Shown here in pieces: positions 10,992 to 24,091 of a stretch of DNA of 64,000 nucleotides. The position numbers and the translations under genes are program-made. The notes beneath the pieces were generated by a model. That model was not told the origin of the DNA. It did not search any database and saw only the letters and a list, made by a program, of their open reading frames with translations. This stretch comes from Avena insularis (taxonomy: Eukaryota > Streptophyta > Magnoliopsida > Poales > Poaceae), in contig CM042685.1 in assembly GCA_023614405.1 (NCBI GenBank), positions 248,001 to 312,000 on the forward strand. The letters are read 5' to 3'. Positions within the stretch are counted from its first letter, which is position 1; each line of letters begins with the position of its first letter.

Positions 10992-11369
10992 ATGGATTCT
11001 CATGAGACCTTTGCCGCCGAGACCCAATCCAGCTCCGCCTCTAAGGCTAACCTATCCTCGGTACGGAGATCTTATGCGCTCCTCAGATGGCGGGTGCAGG
11101 TGGAGCACATTGAACAAGCTGCCAATATCTTGGCCAAGAAGAAAGCCATCAAGGCTGGCAAATCCCACAACACAGGCGGTGCAAAGGGTTGAAGGAACCA
11201 TGAAGTGGGAACCGTTCCTCTCGCATTCACGCTCGACCAAATGTGCGAGATCATCAAAGGCGTCGGGCAGAGAAGGGTTTCAAGAGGTGCACCTCAACCT
11301 TTGTTGCTCGCAAGGTGTTTGAGTTTTGTGGCATAGAGGTATCCTCACGGTAGGTGTAAAACCACCTGT
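10992..11369 (+). pseudogene. Myb/SANT-like domain protein pseudogene, 5' part
   Basis: The first frame (ATG 10992 to stop near 11192) gives a 66-residue N-terminal region rich in Ser and Lys. Then, across several frameshifts, come MKWEP, FTLDQMCEIIKGVG, EGFQEVHLN and ARKVFEFCGIEVSS. This is the signature of the plant Myb/SANT-like DNA-binding domain (trihelix-like, often linked to PIF/Harbinger elements). Two codons of the next segment are stops (TAG 11351, TAA 11357), where the family has Gln and Tyr. The reading frame then meets a CACTA end at 11370 and resumes at 58307. Function, if it was a host gene, would be DNA binding in the nucleus. Confidence 0.8.
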
Positions 11370-11600
11370 CACTAGTAGAAAAAGAGTTATCCGTTCGTGC
11401 CCCCTAACAGCATTAGTCCTGGTTGCGCCACGAATCGGGACTAATGTTGGCACGCGTCCGGTTCGGCGAACGGTGGCGAGGCATGCGTCCCGGTTGGTAA
11501 GGTCATGCATCCAGGTTTGTAACACAAACCGGGACTAAAGGTTAGGCGTCGACCGCGTGGCGTGGCACACACCTTTGGTCGGTTTGTGTTCAAAGACGAC
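11370..11600. repeat. Left subterminal repeats of the giant CACTA
   Basis: Words such as cgaatcgggactaat, cccggttggt and aaaccgggactaaagg recur in both orientations behind the terminus. Such motifs are the usual binding sites for CACTA-encoded proteins in En/Spm-like elements; binding itself is inferred. Confidence 0.8.
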
Positions 11601-11929
11601 CTGATCCGCCCTCTATCATCTGACGCCTGACCCTCTGCCTTCCTCTGTTTTTTCTTGGTGGAAGGTGTGCTGGTTTATTTATTTTCCTCGCATGCATTCA
11701 AGGTGTTTGATGAAATGTTTGAGTGAATGATCTTGTTCAATTTCTCATAGAACAAAAATATAGAAGGTGTTCGAGACGCACTTGAGCTTTCTCCTCTTTA
11801 TTTCCCTCGATCGAGGTTAGCAATTTTATCTTTTCTCATCATTTATACAATGCATGTGTCGATGTGAATTGGTCATTTCACTATTTATGATGTCCTTTTT
11901 TTGATAAACTTACTTATATGATGAAGATG
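11601..11929. other. Leader between left subterminal repeats and the TNP2 gene
   Basis: CT-rich and AT-rich non-coding sequence with no open frame of note. It probably held the promoter and 5' UTR of the transposase. Confidence 0.4.
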
Positions 11930-14900
11930 AATGGTCGGGAGTGGATGTACGGTGGCGGCGTGTGCAGTACATTAAAGGCGTGGATAAATTTATCGATGTA
12001 CGGCAAACAAAGATAATGGTTTTATCGTTGTCCATGTGTTCAATGTCGGAACAAAAGGAGTACTCTTCCTCGAAAATCATTCGCGCCACCTGATTTTGAA
12101 AGGTTTCATGCCCAACTATAATTGCTGGACCAAGCACGGGAAAGAGGGGTTATGATGGAAGGCGGTGAAGAAGAAGATGATGATAACAACTATCATCATA
12201 TGTTTCCTGAATATAGTGATCTTGCAATGGAAGACAATGAAGAGGAAGGAGGTGAAGAGCGGGCATCGGATGATCCGCTGATGAACTTAGTAGGGTCATT
12301 TCTGATGCAAAGCGAGGTATGAAACAGAAAATGAGAAGTTGAAGTTAGAGGGCATGTTAGAAGATCACAAGAAATTGTTGTACCCAAATTGTGAAGATGG
12401 CGGCACAAAGCTCGGTACCACACTGGAATTGCTGCGATGGAAGGCAGTGTGGTCTGTGACTCCTCATTTCAAAAGATGCTGAAAATAATGAAGCGAAGTT
12501 TCCAAAACATAACGAACTTCCGAGAGTACCTCTGAAGCAAAGAAGACTCTTTGTCCTCTAGGATTAGATGTGAAAAATATAAATGCATGCATTAATGGCG
12601 CATCCTCTACATGATAAGGAGTATGAGAATTTAGATAAATGCCGGTATGCAATACATTGTGGTATAAGATCGACGAGATGACCACAGTGATGTTGAGGGA
12701 GAGCCCCTCGGAAGAGGGTTCTGCTAAGGTTATGTGGTATGCTCCTATAATACCAAGGTTGAAAGCATGTTGAAACAAAGAGCATGCAGGTTGTTGCGAT
12801 GGCACAAAGAAGACCGTAAGAAAGGCAGAAGTTGAGACACCTTCTGATGGGTCTAGCGGAGAAAAATCGAGAGACTTCCCGGACTTTACAGGTGGCGCAA
12901 GGAACTTATGGTTTAGTCTAAATACGGATGGCATGAATCCTTTTGGGAGCGAGCTGCGATCCACACTGGCCCGTGACTCTATGTATCTACAACCTTCCTC
13001 CTTGGTTGTGCATGAATTGTAAGTTCATTATGATGCGGTGCTCATCCAAGGCCGAAGCAACCGACATGACATTGATGTGTACTTTAGGCCATTAGTTGAA
13101 GAACTCTTACAGCTGTGGGGCAAACCAGGTGTACATGCGTGGGATGAGAACAAACAGGAGCCATTTGATCTACGAGGGTTTCTTTTCGTAACCAACAATG
13201 ATTGGCCTGCTCTTAGTAACCTTTCAGGACAGACAAACAAGGGATATAAGGCATGCACGCACTGTTTAGATAAGATTGAAGGTACATATTTGCATAAATG
13301 CAAGAAGGTTGTGTACCTGGCGAATCGATGATTTCTTCCGACGAATCATCCCGTAAGAAAGAAAGGCAAGCATTTCAAAGGTGAGGCAGATCACCGGAAG
13401 AAGCCTGAACTCCCTGCTGGTGATGATGTATTTGGTATGGTCAAGGACATAGAAGTAATCTTTGGAAAGGGTCCCAGCGGTCAATCAGTTCCGAACGACG
13501 TCGCTACAGGACATGCACCCATGTGGAAGAAGAAATCTATATTTTGGGAGCTACCATATTGGAAAGTCCTACATATCCGCTCTTCAATCGACGGGATGCA
13601 CGTGACGAAGAATCTTTGCGTGAACCTGCTAGGATTCCTAGGCATGTATGGGAAGACAAAAGATACACCAGAAGCACGAGAGGACCAACAAATTATGAAA
13701 GACCCAAAGAACATGCATACACGAACAAAGGCGGATAGCAGGCGTCACTTAAATCGTGCGGCTATGCTCTTACCAAAGCGAGAAGGAAATCTTTTTGAAG
13801 TCGCTACGGTATCAAGGTGCGTCTGGCTTCTCATCTAATATAAAGGGATAATAAATATGGCGGAGAAAAAGTTCCAAAACCTGAAGTCTCATGACTATCA
13901 CGTGATTATGCCTTGATTTGCTTCCGATTGCATTGAGGGGCTTCTACCGGAAAATGTTAAGTACCCATTGTGAAGTGTGCATTCCTCAATGCAATATCTC
14001 GAAGGTAATCAATCCGGATATTCTGCCAAGGTTACTGAAGGATGTGGTACCTTGTCTTGTTAGTTTTGAGTTGGTGTTCCCATCATCCTTCTTCAATATT
14101 AGCGCATCTCTGGTTCACCTAGTGGAAGAGATTGCCATTCTCGGTCTGTATTTACGCACAATATATTCCCCTTTGAGAGGTTCATGGAGTCTTAAATAAA
14201 TATGTTCATAACCATGCTTAACGAAGGAAGCATCTCAAGGGATATGGAGCAGAGGAGGTCATTGAGTTTTGTGTTGACTTTATTCGACCTTAAGCCGATT
14301 GGTGTTTCGACTCATGACACGAGGAAGATTAAGTGGAAAAACAAGCTGGGAAAGAAAGAAATGATATGTAGGGCGGGATTCTTTCACTAAAGCACACTAC
14401 AGTTCTACATAATTCCACCTTGGCAACTCCGTATCGAGGAACACAAGAATATTATGCGCTCCAAAACCAGGAAGCTGAATCATGGATTACAGATGAACAC
14501 ATGAAGTCTTTCGGTGGTTGGATGCAGACACATCTCTTGAATGACACCACTGTTGAAGATCATCTATACTTGTTGGCCGCATCACCATCTTCTACTATAT
14601 TGAATTTCCAAGGGCACGAAATAAATGGGAATACATTCTACATGATCGCCCAAGATAAAAGAGCACCAACAAAATAGTGGTGTCGCTTTGATGCCACATA
14701 TGAGAATGGAGAAAAGGACACATACTATGGTTACATAGAGGAGATATGGGAACTAGATTATGGAGTCTCTTTTAAGGTCCCTTTGTTTCGCTGCAAATGG
14801 GTCAACCTGAATGGGGAAGGGGTAAAGATAGACCAGGTTATGCAGAATGAAAACAATGGATCTCAACAATATTGGTTATAGAGATGAACCATTCGTCCTA

Positions 14901-15190
14901 GCCAATGATGTTTCTTAGGTTTTCTATGTGAAGGACATGTCCTCCAGACCGAAAAAAGAAAAAAAATATGCAAACGAATACATCATATGATGAGCCAAAG
15001 CGTCACATAGTTCTTTTCGGGGAAAAGAAACATCGTGGGAATCGAGGACAAACAGGACATATCATAAGATTATAATAAGTTTGATGAAATTCCGCCCTTC
15101 ACGGTGGCCGGCCCAAGCATTCCGTTAAGTAAAGAAGATGCTCCATGGTTACGTGCAAGCGATCATAAGGAAGGACATATGCCAAAAAGT
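11930..15190 (+). pseudogene. CACTA transposase TNP2 (Transposase_21 family), decayed
   Basis: The intact protein cuts and joins CACTA ends in the nucleus. Family landmarks appear in order but in shifting frames: REWMYGG (about 11937), YNCW and an acidic stretch with HHMFPEYSD (12122-12322), the region around VMWYAPIIPRLK (about 12730), DIDVYFRPLVEELLQLWGKPGVHAWDE (13038-13331), VTNNDWPALSNLSGQTNKGYKACTHCLD, MVKDIEVIFGKGP with WELPYWKVLHIRSSIDGMHVTKNL (13437-13838), LVSFELVFPSSFFN (about 14060), and the C-terminal DUF4218/DUF4216-like parts with WITDEHMKSFGGWMQTHL (14420-14677) and FKVPLFRCKWV (about 14770). Traces such as YDEPKRHIVL and YNKFDEIPPF run to about 15190. Many frameshifts and stops make it non-functional. 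Confidence 0.92.
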
Positions 15191-15239
15191 TCATGCTCAT
15201 ATTGTGTAACTCTAGTTCACGTCTGGACGGGATATCTTA

Positions 15240-16079
15240 TGATGTTTGCAATTTTCCAAGTTTAATAAATGTATTGAGTGTTAGTCCCGGTTTGTGGCTT
15301 GACCTGGACTATATATAGGGGGGCCTTTAGTACCGGTTTTGTAGTCTCGGTTTTTAATATTAATAAATGTCTTGAGTGTTAGTCCCATTTTGTGGCTGGA
15401 CCGGGACTAAAGGGGCCTTTAGTCCTGATTCGTAGAACGACTTTCCCGAACTATGAACAAGTTGTCCCGATTCGTACTAACCATTAAGATATGATCTCCA
15501 AACGCGCGTGGTCACATATTAGGGAGTGCCTCTATGACCAGTTTCTTGAAGATGTCGGAGGACTGGGATCCAGCGGCATCTCCTGGCTGTTAGTGGTGTC
15601 CCTGCTCTACCACCATCTTGCAGCTTGTAACTTCTCTAACTAGATCAATACACAGGGCTAACTAATTTCACATATTAGGGGTGCCTCTATGACCATTTCT
15701 TGGAGATCTTGGGAGGCCCGGGATCCGGCATCTCCTAAAACTGGTCGTAGTGGTGTCCCTTCTCTCGAAAACAATAATGGAGATGCCTCAATCTGGATGG
15801 AGGACTTGAATCACAAGGATGCCAATTAATAGTACAAGCAGCTCGGCATAGTGTCGACACTTACGACATAATATAGACACTCACCCCTATTATTAGTGCT
15901 GACTCGTGTTTTGTCCCGGTTGGTGTCTCCAACCAGGACTAAAGGTTCATCTTTAGTCCCGGTTGGTGACACCATCCGGGACAAAACGCCATGCGACATA
16001 ATGTCGACACTCACCCCTATCATTAGTGCTGTCTGGCCTAGCCTGCTGAAATCCCTCCAACCTGGACTAAATATGAACC
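15240..16079. repeat. Internal subterminal-like repeats and a ~145-bp direct duplication
   Basis: At 15275-15480 and 15905-15985 the words ttagtcccggtt, ccgggactaaagg and cccggttggt recur in both orientations, as normally seen close to a CACTA end. A segment at about 15518-15615 (cacatattaggg, tgcctctatgacca, gatccagcggcatctcct) is repeated at 15669-15765. The word gacactcacccctat recurs at 15877 and 16006, each followed by attagtgct. This zone may be a former element end now inside the giant CACTA. Confidence 0.6.
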
Positions 16080-19000
16080 TATCAATGTTGTTGTGCCAAT
16101 ATTATGAATGCATGTGGACATTGTTATGGTAAACAATGTTTCAGGATTAAGTTTACCTTTTCTTCACTCTAAAAAGCCATTTTCCATTTTCGGCGCAAAA
16201 ATGGGTCGTTTTGTGAAGTAACCACCAAAATGCTGTTTCAGAATGGTACGTCCCATTTTTATAAAATACTAGACCACCTTACATGGACTATCTCCCAGCA
16301 GGGACATCTCAAACCTTTTCGTCCATCCGGGTAAAAAGGACAAATGTCTGAGAATCGGTGGGAAGTGGGTCTGGTTTGTACTACAGGTACATGATCTAAT
16401 GCCGTGATTTTTGAAAAATCATTTTAGACTCTCAATATTGGTTTCTTCAGAGATCCAATGCAAGTTCTAATGATGCTCGTCCCCTATCTTCATGCACGCC
16501 GGTTCGAACATAGTTAGAAATTCAAAAATCTCAAAACGGGCATAAGAAATTCAAAAAATCCGAACAATGAAAATCCTTCGCTTGGTGTCATATTATGTGA
16601 CATAGTTGAAAGGAAAAATACCAGACTTGGTATATTGATCATGTCTCGAAAAAACCTTCACAAAATGACCTATTATGTTTGAGGTTTCATGGCTTTCGGT
16701 CCAAATGACCGATGTTATGTGCTGAATCACGCCATAGTTTGTGATGATGTGCCCATATTATGCATGCATGTGGACATTGGTATGGAGAACAATGTTGCGG
16801 AGGAAGTTTTCCTTTTAAATGCATGCAGTAAAGCCATTTTCCATTTTCGGTAAAAAAGCAGGTTGTTTTGTGAAGTAACCACCAAAATGCTGTTTCAGAA
16901 TGCTATCCTCCCATTTTTCTAAAATACTAGACACCTTACATGGACTATCTCCCAACCAGGACATCTCAAACCTTTTCATCCATCACGGGTAAAAAGGACA
17001 AATGTCTGCCGAATAGGTAGGAAGTGGGTATGGTTTGTACTATACATAATCTAGCACTTTTGTGATTTTTGAAAAATCATTTTTAGACTCACAATATGTG
17101 GTTTCTTCAGAGATCCAATGCAAGTTCTAACGATGCTCGTCCCCTATCGTTATGCAAGCCGGATCGAACATAGTTAGAAATTCAAAAATCTCAAACCGGG
17201 CATAAGAAATTCAAAAAAAATTCGAACAATGGAAATCCTTCGCGTGGTGTCATATTATGTGACATAGTTGAAAGGAAAAATACCAGACTTGTTATATTGA
17301 TAATGTCTCGAAAAAACCTTCACAAAATGACCTATCATGTTCGAGGTTTCTTCGCTTTTGGTCCAAATGACCGATGTTATGTGTTGAATCACGCCATAGT
17401 TTGTGATGATGTGCCCATATTATGCATGCATGTGGACATTGGTATGGAGAACAATGTTGCAGGAAGAAGTTTACCTTTTCGTCACACGAAAAAGCCATTT
17501 TCCATTTTCGGCATAAAAAATGGGTCGTTTGTGAAGTAACCACCAAAATGCTGTTTCAGAATGCTACCGTCCATTTTTATAAAATACTAGACTAACTTAC
17601 ATGGACTATCTCCCAGCAGGGACATCTCAAACCTTTTCGTCCATCCGGGTAAAAGGACAAATGTCTATTTGAATCGGTAGGAAGTGGGTGCAGTTTGTAC
17701 TACAGGTACATGATCTAACGCCCGTGATTTTTTGAAAAAATCATTCTTAGACTCGCAATATGTGGTTTCTTCAGAGATCCAATGCAAGTTCTAACGATGC
17801 TCGTCTCCTATCTTCATGCACGCTGGTTCGAATATAGTTAGAAATTCAAAAATCTCAAAACGGGCATAAGAAATTCAAACAAATCCGAACAATGAAAATC
17901 CTTCGCGTGGTGTCATATTATGTGACATAGTTGAAAGGAAAAATACCAAACTTGGTATATTGATCATGTCTCGAAAAAACCTTCACAAAATGACCTATCA
18001 TGTTTGAGGTTTCATGGCTTTCGGTCCAAATGACCGATGTTATGTGCTGAATCACGCCATAGTTTGTGATGATGTGCCCATATTATGCATGCATGTGGAC
18101 ATTGGTATGGAGAACAATGTTGCAGGAGGAAGTTTTCTTTTTAAATACGGAAAAGCCATTTTCCATTTTCGGCGCTTAAAAAGCGAATTCGTTTTGTGAA
18201 GTAACCACCAAAATGCTGTTTCAGAATGCTACCATCCCATTTTAATAAAATACTAGACCACCTTACATGGACTATCTCCCAGGGACATCTCAAACCTTTT
18301 AAGTCCATCACGGGTAAAGGAAAAATGCTGCCGAATCGGTAGGAAGTGGGTCAGGTTTGTACTACGGTACATGATCTAGCCCGTGATTTTTGAATAAAAT
18401 CATTTTAGACTACGCAATATGTGGTTTATTCAGAGATCCAATGCAAGTTCTAACGATGCTAGTCCCTATCTTCACCTTGCGCCGGTTCGACCATAGTTAG
18501 AAATTCAAAAAATTCAAAACGGGCATAAGAAATTCAAAAAAAAATCCGAACAATGAAAATCCTTTGCGTGGTGTCATATTATGTGACATATTTGAAAGGA
18601 AAATACCAGACTTGTTATATTGATCATGTCTCGAAAAAACCTTCACAAAATGACCTATCATGTTCGAGGTTTCATGGCTTCGGTCCAAGCGACCGATGTT
18701 ATGTCTGAATCACGGCATAGTTTGTGATGATGTGCCCATATTATGCATGCATGTGGAAATTGGTATGGAGAAAAAGTTGCGGGAGGAAGTTTTCCTTTTG
18801 ATTTGCGGAAAAGCCATTTTCCGGCGTAAAAAACAGATCGTTTTGTGAAGTAACCACCAAAATGCTGTTTAGAATACTCTTATCCCATTTTCTAAAATAC
18901 TAGACAACCTTATATGGACTATATCCCAACCGGGACATCTCAAACCTTTTCGTCCATCCCGGGTAAAAAGGACAAATGTTTGCCGAATCGGTAGGAAGTG

Positions 19001-22000
19001 GGTCTGGTTTGTACTACAGGTACATGATCTAACGCCCGTGATTTTTTGAAAAAATCATTCTTAGACTCGCAATATGTGGTTTCTTCAGATATCCAATGCA
19101 AGTTCTAACGATGCTCGTCCCCTATCTTCATGTATGCCGGTTCGAATATAGTTAGAAATTGAAAAATCTCAAAACGGGCATAAGAAATTCAAAAAAAATC
19201 CGAACAATGAAAATCCTTCGCTTGGTGTCATATTATGTGACATAGGTTAACGGAAAAATACCAGACTTGGTATATTGATCATGTCTCGAAAAAACCTTCT
19301 CAAAATGACCTATCATGTTCCAGGTTTCATGGCTTTCGGTCCAAATGACCGATGTTATGTGCTGAATCACGCCATAGTTTGTGATGATATACTCATATTA
19401 TGCATGCATGTGGACATTGGTATGGAGAACAATGTTGCAGGAGGAAGTTTTCCTTTTAAATGCATACGGTAAAGCCATTTTCCATTTTACGTGCGCAAAA
19501 AACGGGTCGTTTTGTGAAGTAACCACCAAAATGCTGTTTCAGAATGCTACCGTCCCATTTTTTTAAAATACTAGACACCTTACATGGACTATCTCCCAAC
19601 TGGGACATCTCAAACCTTTTCGTCCATCCCGGATAAAAAGGACAAATGTCTGCCGAATAGGCAGGAAGTCGGTATGGTTTCTACTATAGGTCCATGATCT
19701 AACGCCCGTGATTTTTTGTAAAAATCATTTTTAGACTCGCAATATGTGGTTTATTCAGAGATCCAATGCAAGTTTTAACGACGCTCGTCCCCTATCGTTA
19801 TGCAAGCCGATTCAAACATAGTTAAAAATTCAAAAATCTCAAAACGGGCATAAGAAATTCAAAAAAAAATCCGAACAATGGAAATCCTTCGCGTGGTGTC
19901 ATATTATGTGACATAGTTGAAAGGAAAAATACCAGACTTGTTATATTGATCATGTCTCGAAAAAACCTTCACAAAATGACCTATCATGTTCGAGGTTTCA
20001 TGGCTTTCGGTCCAAATGACCGATGTTATGTGCTGAATCACGCCATAGTTTGTGATGATGTGCCCATATTATGCATGGATGTGGACATTGGTATGGAAAA
20101 CAATGTTGCAGGTGGAAGTTTTCCTTTTAAATGCATGCGGAAAAGCCATTTTCCATTTTCGGCGCCATAACCGGGTCATTTGTGAAGTAACCACCAAAAT
20201 GCTGTTTCAGAATGCTACCGTCCCATTTTTATAAAATACTAGACCACCTTACATGGACTATCTCCCAACCGGGACATCTCAAACCTTTTCATCCATCCCG
20301 GGTAAAATGGACAAATGTACTAGAATTGGTAGGAAGTGGGTCGGTTTGTACTATAGGTACATGATCTAGCAAGTGATTTTTAAATAAAATCATTTTAGAC
20401 TTCGCAATATGTGGTTTCTTTAGAGATCCAATGCAAGTTTTAACGATGCTCGTCCCTATCTTCATGCCGCGGTTCGACCATAGTTAGAAATTCAAAAAAA
20501 ATTCAATGGGCATAAGAAATTCAAAAAAAAATCCGAACAATGAAAATCCTTTGCGTGGTGTCATATTATGTGACATATTTGAAAGGAAAATACCAGACTT
20601 GTTATATTGATCATGTCTCGAAAAAACCTTCACAAAATGACCTATGATGTTCGAGGTTTCATGGCTTTCGGTCCAAATGACCGATGTTATGTGCTGAATC
20701 ACGGCATAGTTTGTGATGATGTGCCCATATTATGCATGCATGTGGAAATTGGTATGGAGAAAAAAAGTTGCGGAGGAAGTTTTCCTTTTTCGTTGCGGAA
20801 AAGCCATTTTCGGCGTAAAAAGCAGTAGTTTGTGAAGTAACCACCAAAATGCTGTTTTAGAATGCTACCGTCCCATTTTTCTAAAATACTAGACCAGCTT
20901 ACATGGACTATATCCCAACTGGGACATCTCAAACCTTTTCGTCCATCCCGGGTAAAAAGGACAAATGACTGCCGAATCGGTAGGAAGTGGGTCTGGTTTG
21001 TACTACAGGTACATGATCTAGCAGTGATTTTTGAAAAATCATTTTAGACTCACAATATGTGGTTTCTTCAGAGATCCAATGCAAGTTCTAACGATGCTCG
21101 TCCCCTATCTTCATGTACGCCGGTTCGAACATAGTTAGAAATTCAAAAATCTCAAAACGGGCATAAGAAATTCAAAAAAAATCCGAACAATGAAAATCCT
21201 TCGCTTGGTGTCATATTATGTGACATAGTTGAAAGGAAAAATACCAGACTTGGTATATTGATCATGTCTCGAAAAAACCTTCACAAAATGACCTATCATG
21301 TTCGAGGTTTCGTGGCTTTCGGTCCAAATGACCGATGTTATGTGCTGAATCACGCCATAGTTTGTGATGATGTGACCATATTATGCATGCATGTGGACAT
21401 TGGTATGGAGAACAATGTTGCAGGAGGAAGTTTTCCTTTTAAATGCATACGGTAAAGCCATTTTCCATTTCTGGCGCAAAAAGCGGGTAGTTTTGAAGTA
21501 ACCACCAAAATGCTGTTTAGAATGCTAGTCCCATTTTTTAAAATACTAGACAGCTTACATGGACTATCTCCCAACCGGGACATCTCAAACCTTTTCGTCC
21601 ATCCCGGGTAAAAAGGACAAATGTCTGCCGAATAGGCAAGAAGTGGGTATGGTTTGTACTATAGGTCCATGATCTAAAGCCCGTGATTTTTTGAAAAATC
21701 ATTTTAGACTTCATAATATGTGGTTTCTTTAGAGATCCAATGCAAGTTCTAACGACGCTCGTCCCCTATCGTTATGCAAGCCGATTCGAACATAGTTAGA
21801 AATTCAAAAATCTCAAAACAGACATAGAAATTCAAAAAAAGTCCGAACAATGAAAATCCTTCGCGTGGTGTCATATTATGTGACATAGTTGAAAGGAAAA
21901 ATACCAGACTTGTTATATTGATCATGTCTCGAAAAAACCTTCACAAAATGACCTATCATGTTCGAGGTTTCATGGCTTTCGGTACAAATGACCGATGTTA

Positions 22001-22369
22001 TGTGCTGAATCACGCCATAGTTTGTGATGATGTGCCTATATTATGCATGCATGTGGACATTGGTATGGAAAACAATGTTGCAGGAGGAAGTTTTCCTTTT
22101 AAATGCATACGGAAAAGCCATTTCCATTTTCGGCGCAAAAAGCGAATCGTTTGTGAAGTAACCACCAGAATGCTATTTCAGAATGCTACCATCCCATTTT
22201 CTAAAATACTAGACAACCTTACATGGACTATCTCCCCAGCGGGACATCTCAAACCTTTTAAATGCATCCGGGTAAAAAGGACAAATGTCTGCCGAATCGA
22301 TAGGAAGTGGGTATGGTTTGTACTACAGGTACATGATCTAACGCTTGTGATTTTTTGAAAATATCATTT
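16080..22369 (+). repeat. Tandem array A of ~660-bp units (about 9.5 copies)
   Basis: The anchor agacttg(g/t)tatattga occurs at 16626, 17288, 17951, 18611, 19266, 19937, 20598, 21249 and 21909 (position of the c in cttg), so the period is 651-671 bp. Diagnostic variants (cttcgcttgg, cttcgcgtgg, tttgcgtgg; ggtatat or gttatat; catatttgaaagg) sort the units as P Q R S P Q S P Q. S units near 18611 and 20598 share several private changes. Most units contain the inverted arms tgatttttt and aaaaaatca. No gene is present; short open frames on both strands arise from the repeat itself. Confidence 0.93.
17725..17743. repeat. Example of the conserved hairpin in each ~660-bp unit
   Basis: Nine-base arms (tgatttttt and aaaaaatca) surround a single g. 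The same hairpin, with one-base length changes, recurs in nearly every unit at the same place, directly before tttttagactc. Confidence 0.8.
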
Positions 22370-22391
22370 CATACGCGTGGCGCACGTGGAC
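22370..22391 (-). mobile_element. CACTA-3, left fragment
   Basis: The bases catacgcgtggcgcacg differ from the array and resemble the gtggcgcac words on the other side of the Copia element. Joined to 30917-31087 they form one small CACTA remnant into which the Copia inserted. A CACTA terminus on this side is not seen, so this end appears truncated. Confidence 0.55.
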
Positions 22392-24091
22392 TGAAGGGTT
22401 TCACAGCATAGTAAATCAAAAAAATTCTACGGATGCAAACGGGAAAACCAAGATCTAATCTAGGAGATGCAAACAACAAGAGGGGATAGATGAGATCTTC
22501 ATACCCTTGAAGATTCGCACAGCGGAACGTTCGACGGAACGTGGGTGATGTAGTCGTACTCGCTTCTCCTCCTCGCGATCCGATCCGATCTAACACCGCA
22601 AGTGGCGATGCCTCCGAGAGATGCACACGTGCAGCACCTCGACGTCTCCTCCTTCCTTGGTCCAACAAGTATGGTGGAGAATCGGATTGGATCTACAACG
22701 CGACGGCGTGGTGCAAGTGGTGGAGAGTTTCTGCAGTAGGGCTTCGCCTACGCGCAGTTTGGAGGGAGAGAGAGAGGAGGGCAGCATGGCGGCTAGGGCT
22801 TTAGGAGGAGGTGTGGGAGGGGGTGCGCCCCCTGCCCTCTTTATATAGAGGGGTGGGCGGCCAGCCCTTGCCCCTTCCCCAAGCCCTAGGGCCGGCGGCC
22901 AAGGAGGGAGGAGTGGGGGGCAAGTTTCGCCCCTTCTAGAAGCTCCCCTAGGGTTTGCCCTAGGTTTGGCCGGCTGGGCCCTATGGAGCCTTGTGCCCCT
23001 GGCCCAATGCAGCCAGGGCACTCCCTCATAGGCCCATGCCCCCTCCCGGCAGGTGGGGCCACGTTGGTCCCCCTCCGGAAGGTTCTAGAAGCTTCCGGTA
23101 TAATACCGATTAACCCAAAACAATTCCGAACTCCAAAAACTGCACTGCCTTATATGAATCTTATTCTCCGAACCATTCCGGAACCTCTCGTGATATCCCG
23201 GATCCCATCCGAGACTCCGAACAAAAAGTCATAAACCAATTATCCAATCTATCCTAGCATCGAGACACGTTAAGTGTGTGACCCTTCGGGTTCGAGAATA
23301 TGCAGACATGATATTCTATCAATAATCAATAGCGAAGTGCAGAAACCCATATTGACTCCCACATTCATCGATGATCATATCGGATGAACCACGATGCCAT
23401 GATTCAATCAATCCCATATATATATTCCCTTCGTCTCGCGATATTTTACTTGCGAGATTTGATGCGTCGGTACCGTCATACCTAGTTCAATCTCGTCACG
23501 GCAAATACTTTACTCGTTCGTAATCCGATATCACTTTGTGATTAACTCCTTAACCACATGTTTGCAAGCGGTGTTGATATCGATTACGAGTGGGCCAAGT
23601 ATATCTCTCCGACTTGGGAGGACAAATCCCATCTCGATACATACAACCGCGGTACTTTCGATCACTGAGAGACACCTTTATGATCACCCTCTCATAGGAT
23701 GGCGTTTGATGACCTCAAAGCTTTCTTAGATACCAGGGAGTTGTATTATCTCATGGTCTAAGGAATACAATATTGGACATAGGAAAAGCTTAAAGATGAA
23801 CACGATGACACGATCTAATTGCTCGCTTAGTTTGGGTACATCCATCATATCATTCTCCCAATGATATGATCTCATTGATGTCGACAACTCATGCCTATGG
23901 TTGAAACCTTAACCATCATTAATCAATGATCTAGTCCATAGAGGCATACTAGGGACACGGTGTTGTTCACAAACCACACAAGTATTAAAGTTTCCGCTTA
24001 ATACAATTCTAGCATGCAATATAAACTTTATCATGAACAAGAATTATAATAATAACATTTTTATTATTGCCTCTAGGGCATAATTCCAACA
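22392..24091 (-). repeat. 3' LTR of the Copia element
   Basis: About 1700 bp, bounded by TG and CA. It is closely similar to the second LTR at 29193-30916 and to the solo LTR at 2602-4293. A TATA-like word (ctttatatagag, read on the plus strand near 22838) is shared by the LTRs and may belong to the retrotransposon promoter. Confidence 0.93.

Noticed and set aside
10992..11369. Intact Myb/SANT-like gene start
   Set aside because: Three or more frameshifts and two stop codons are needed to read the domain, and the gene is split by 47 kb.
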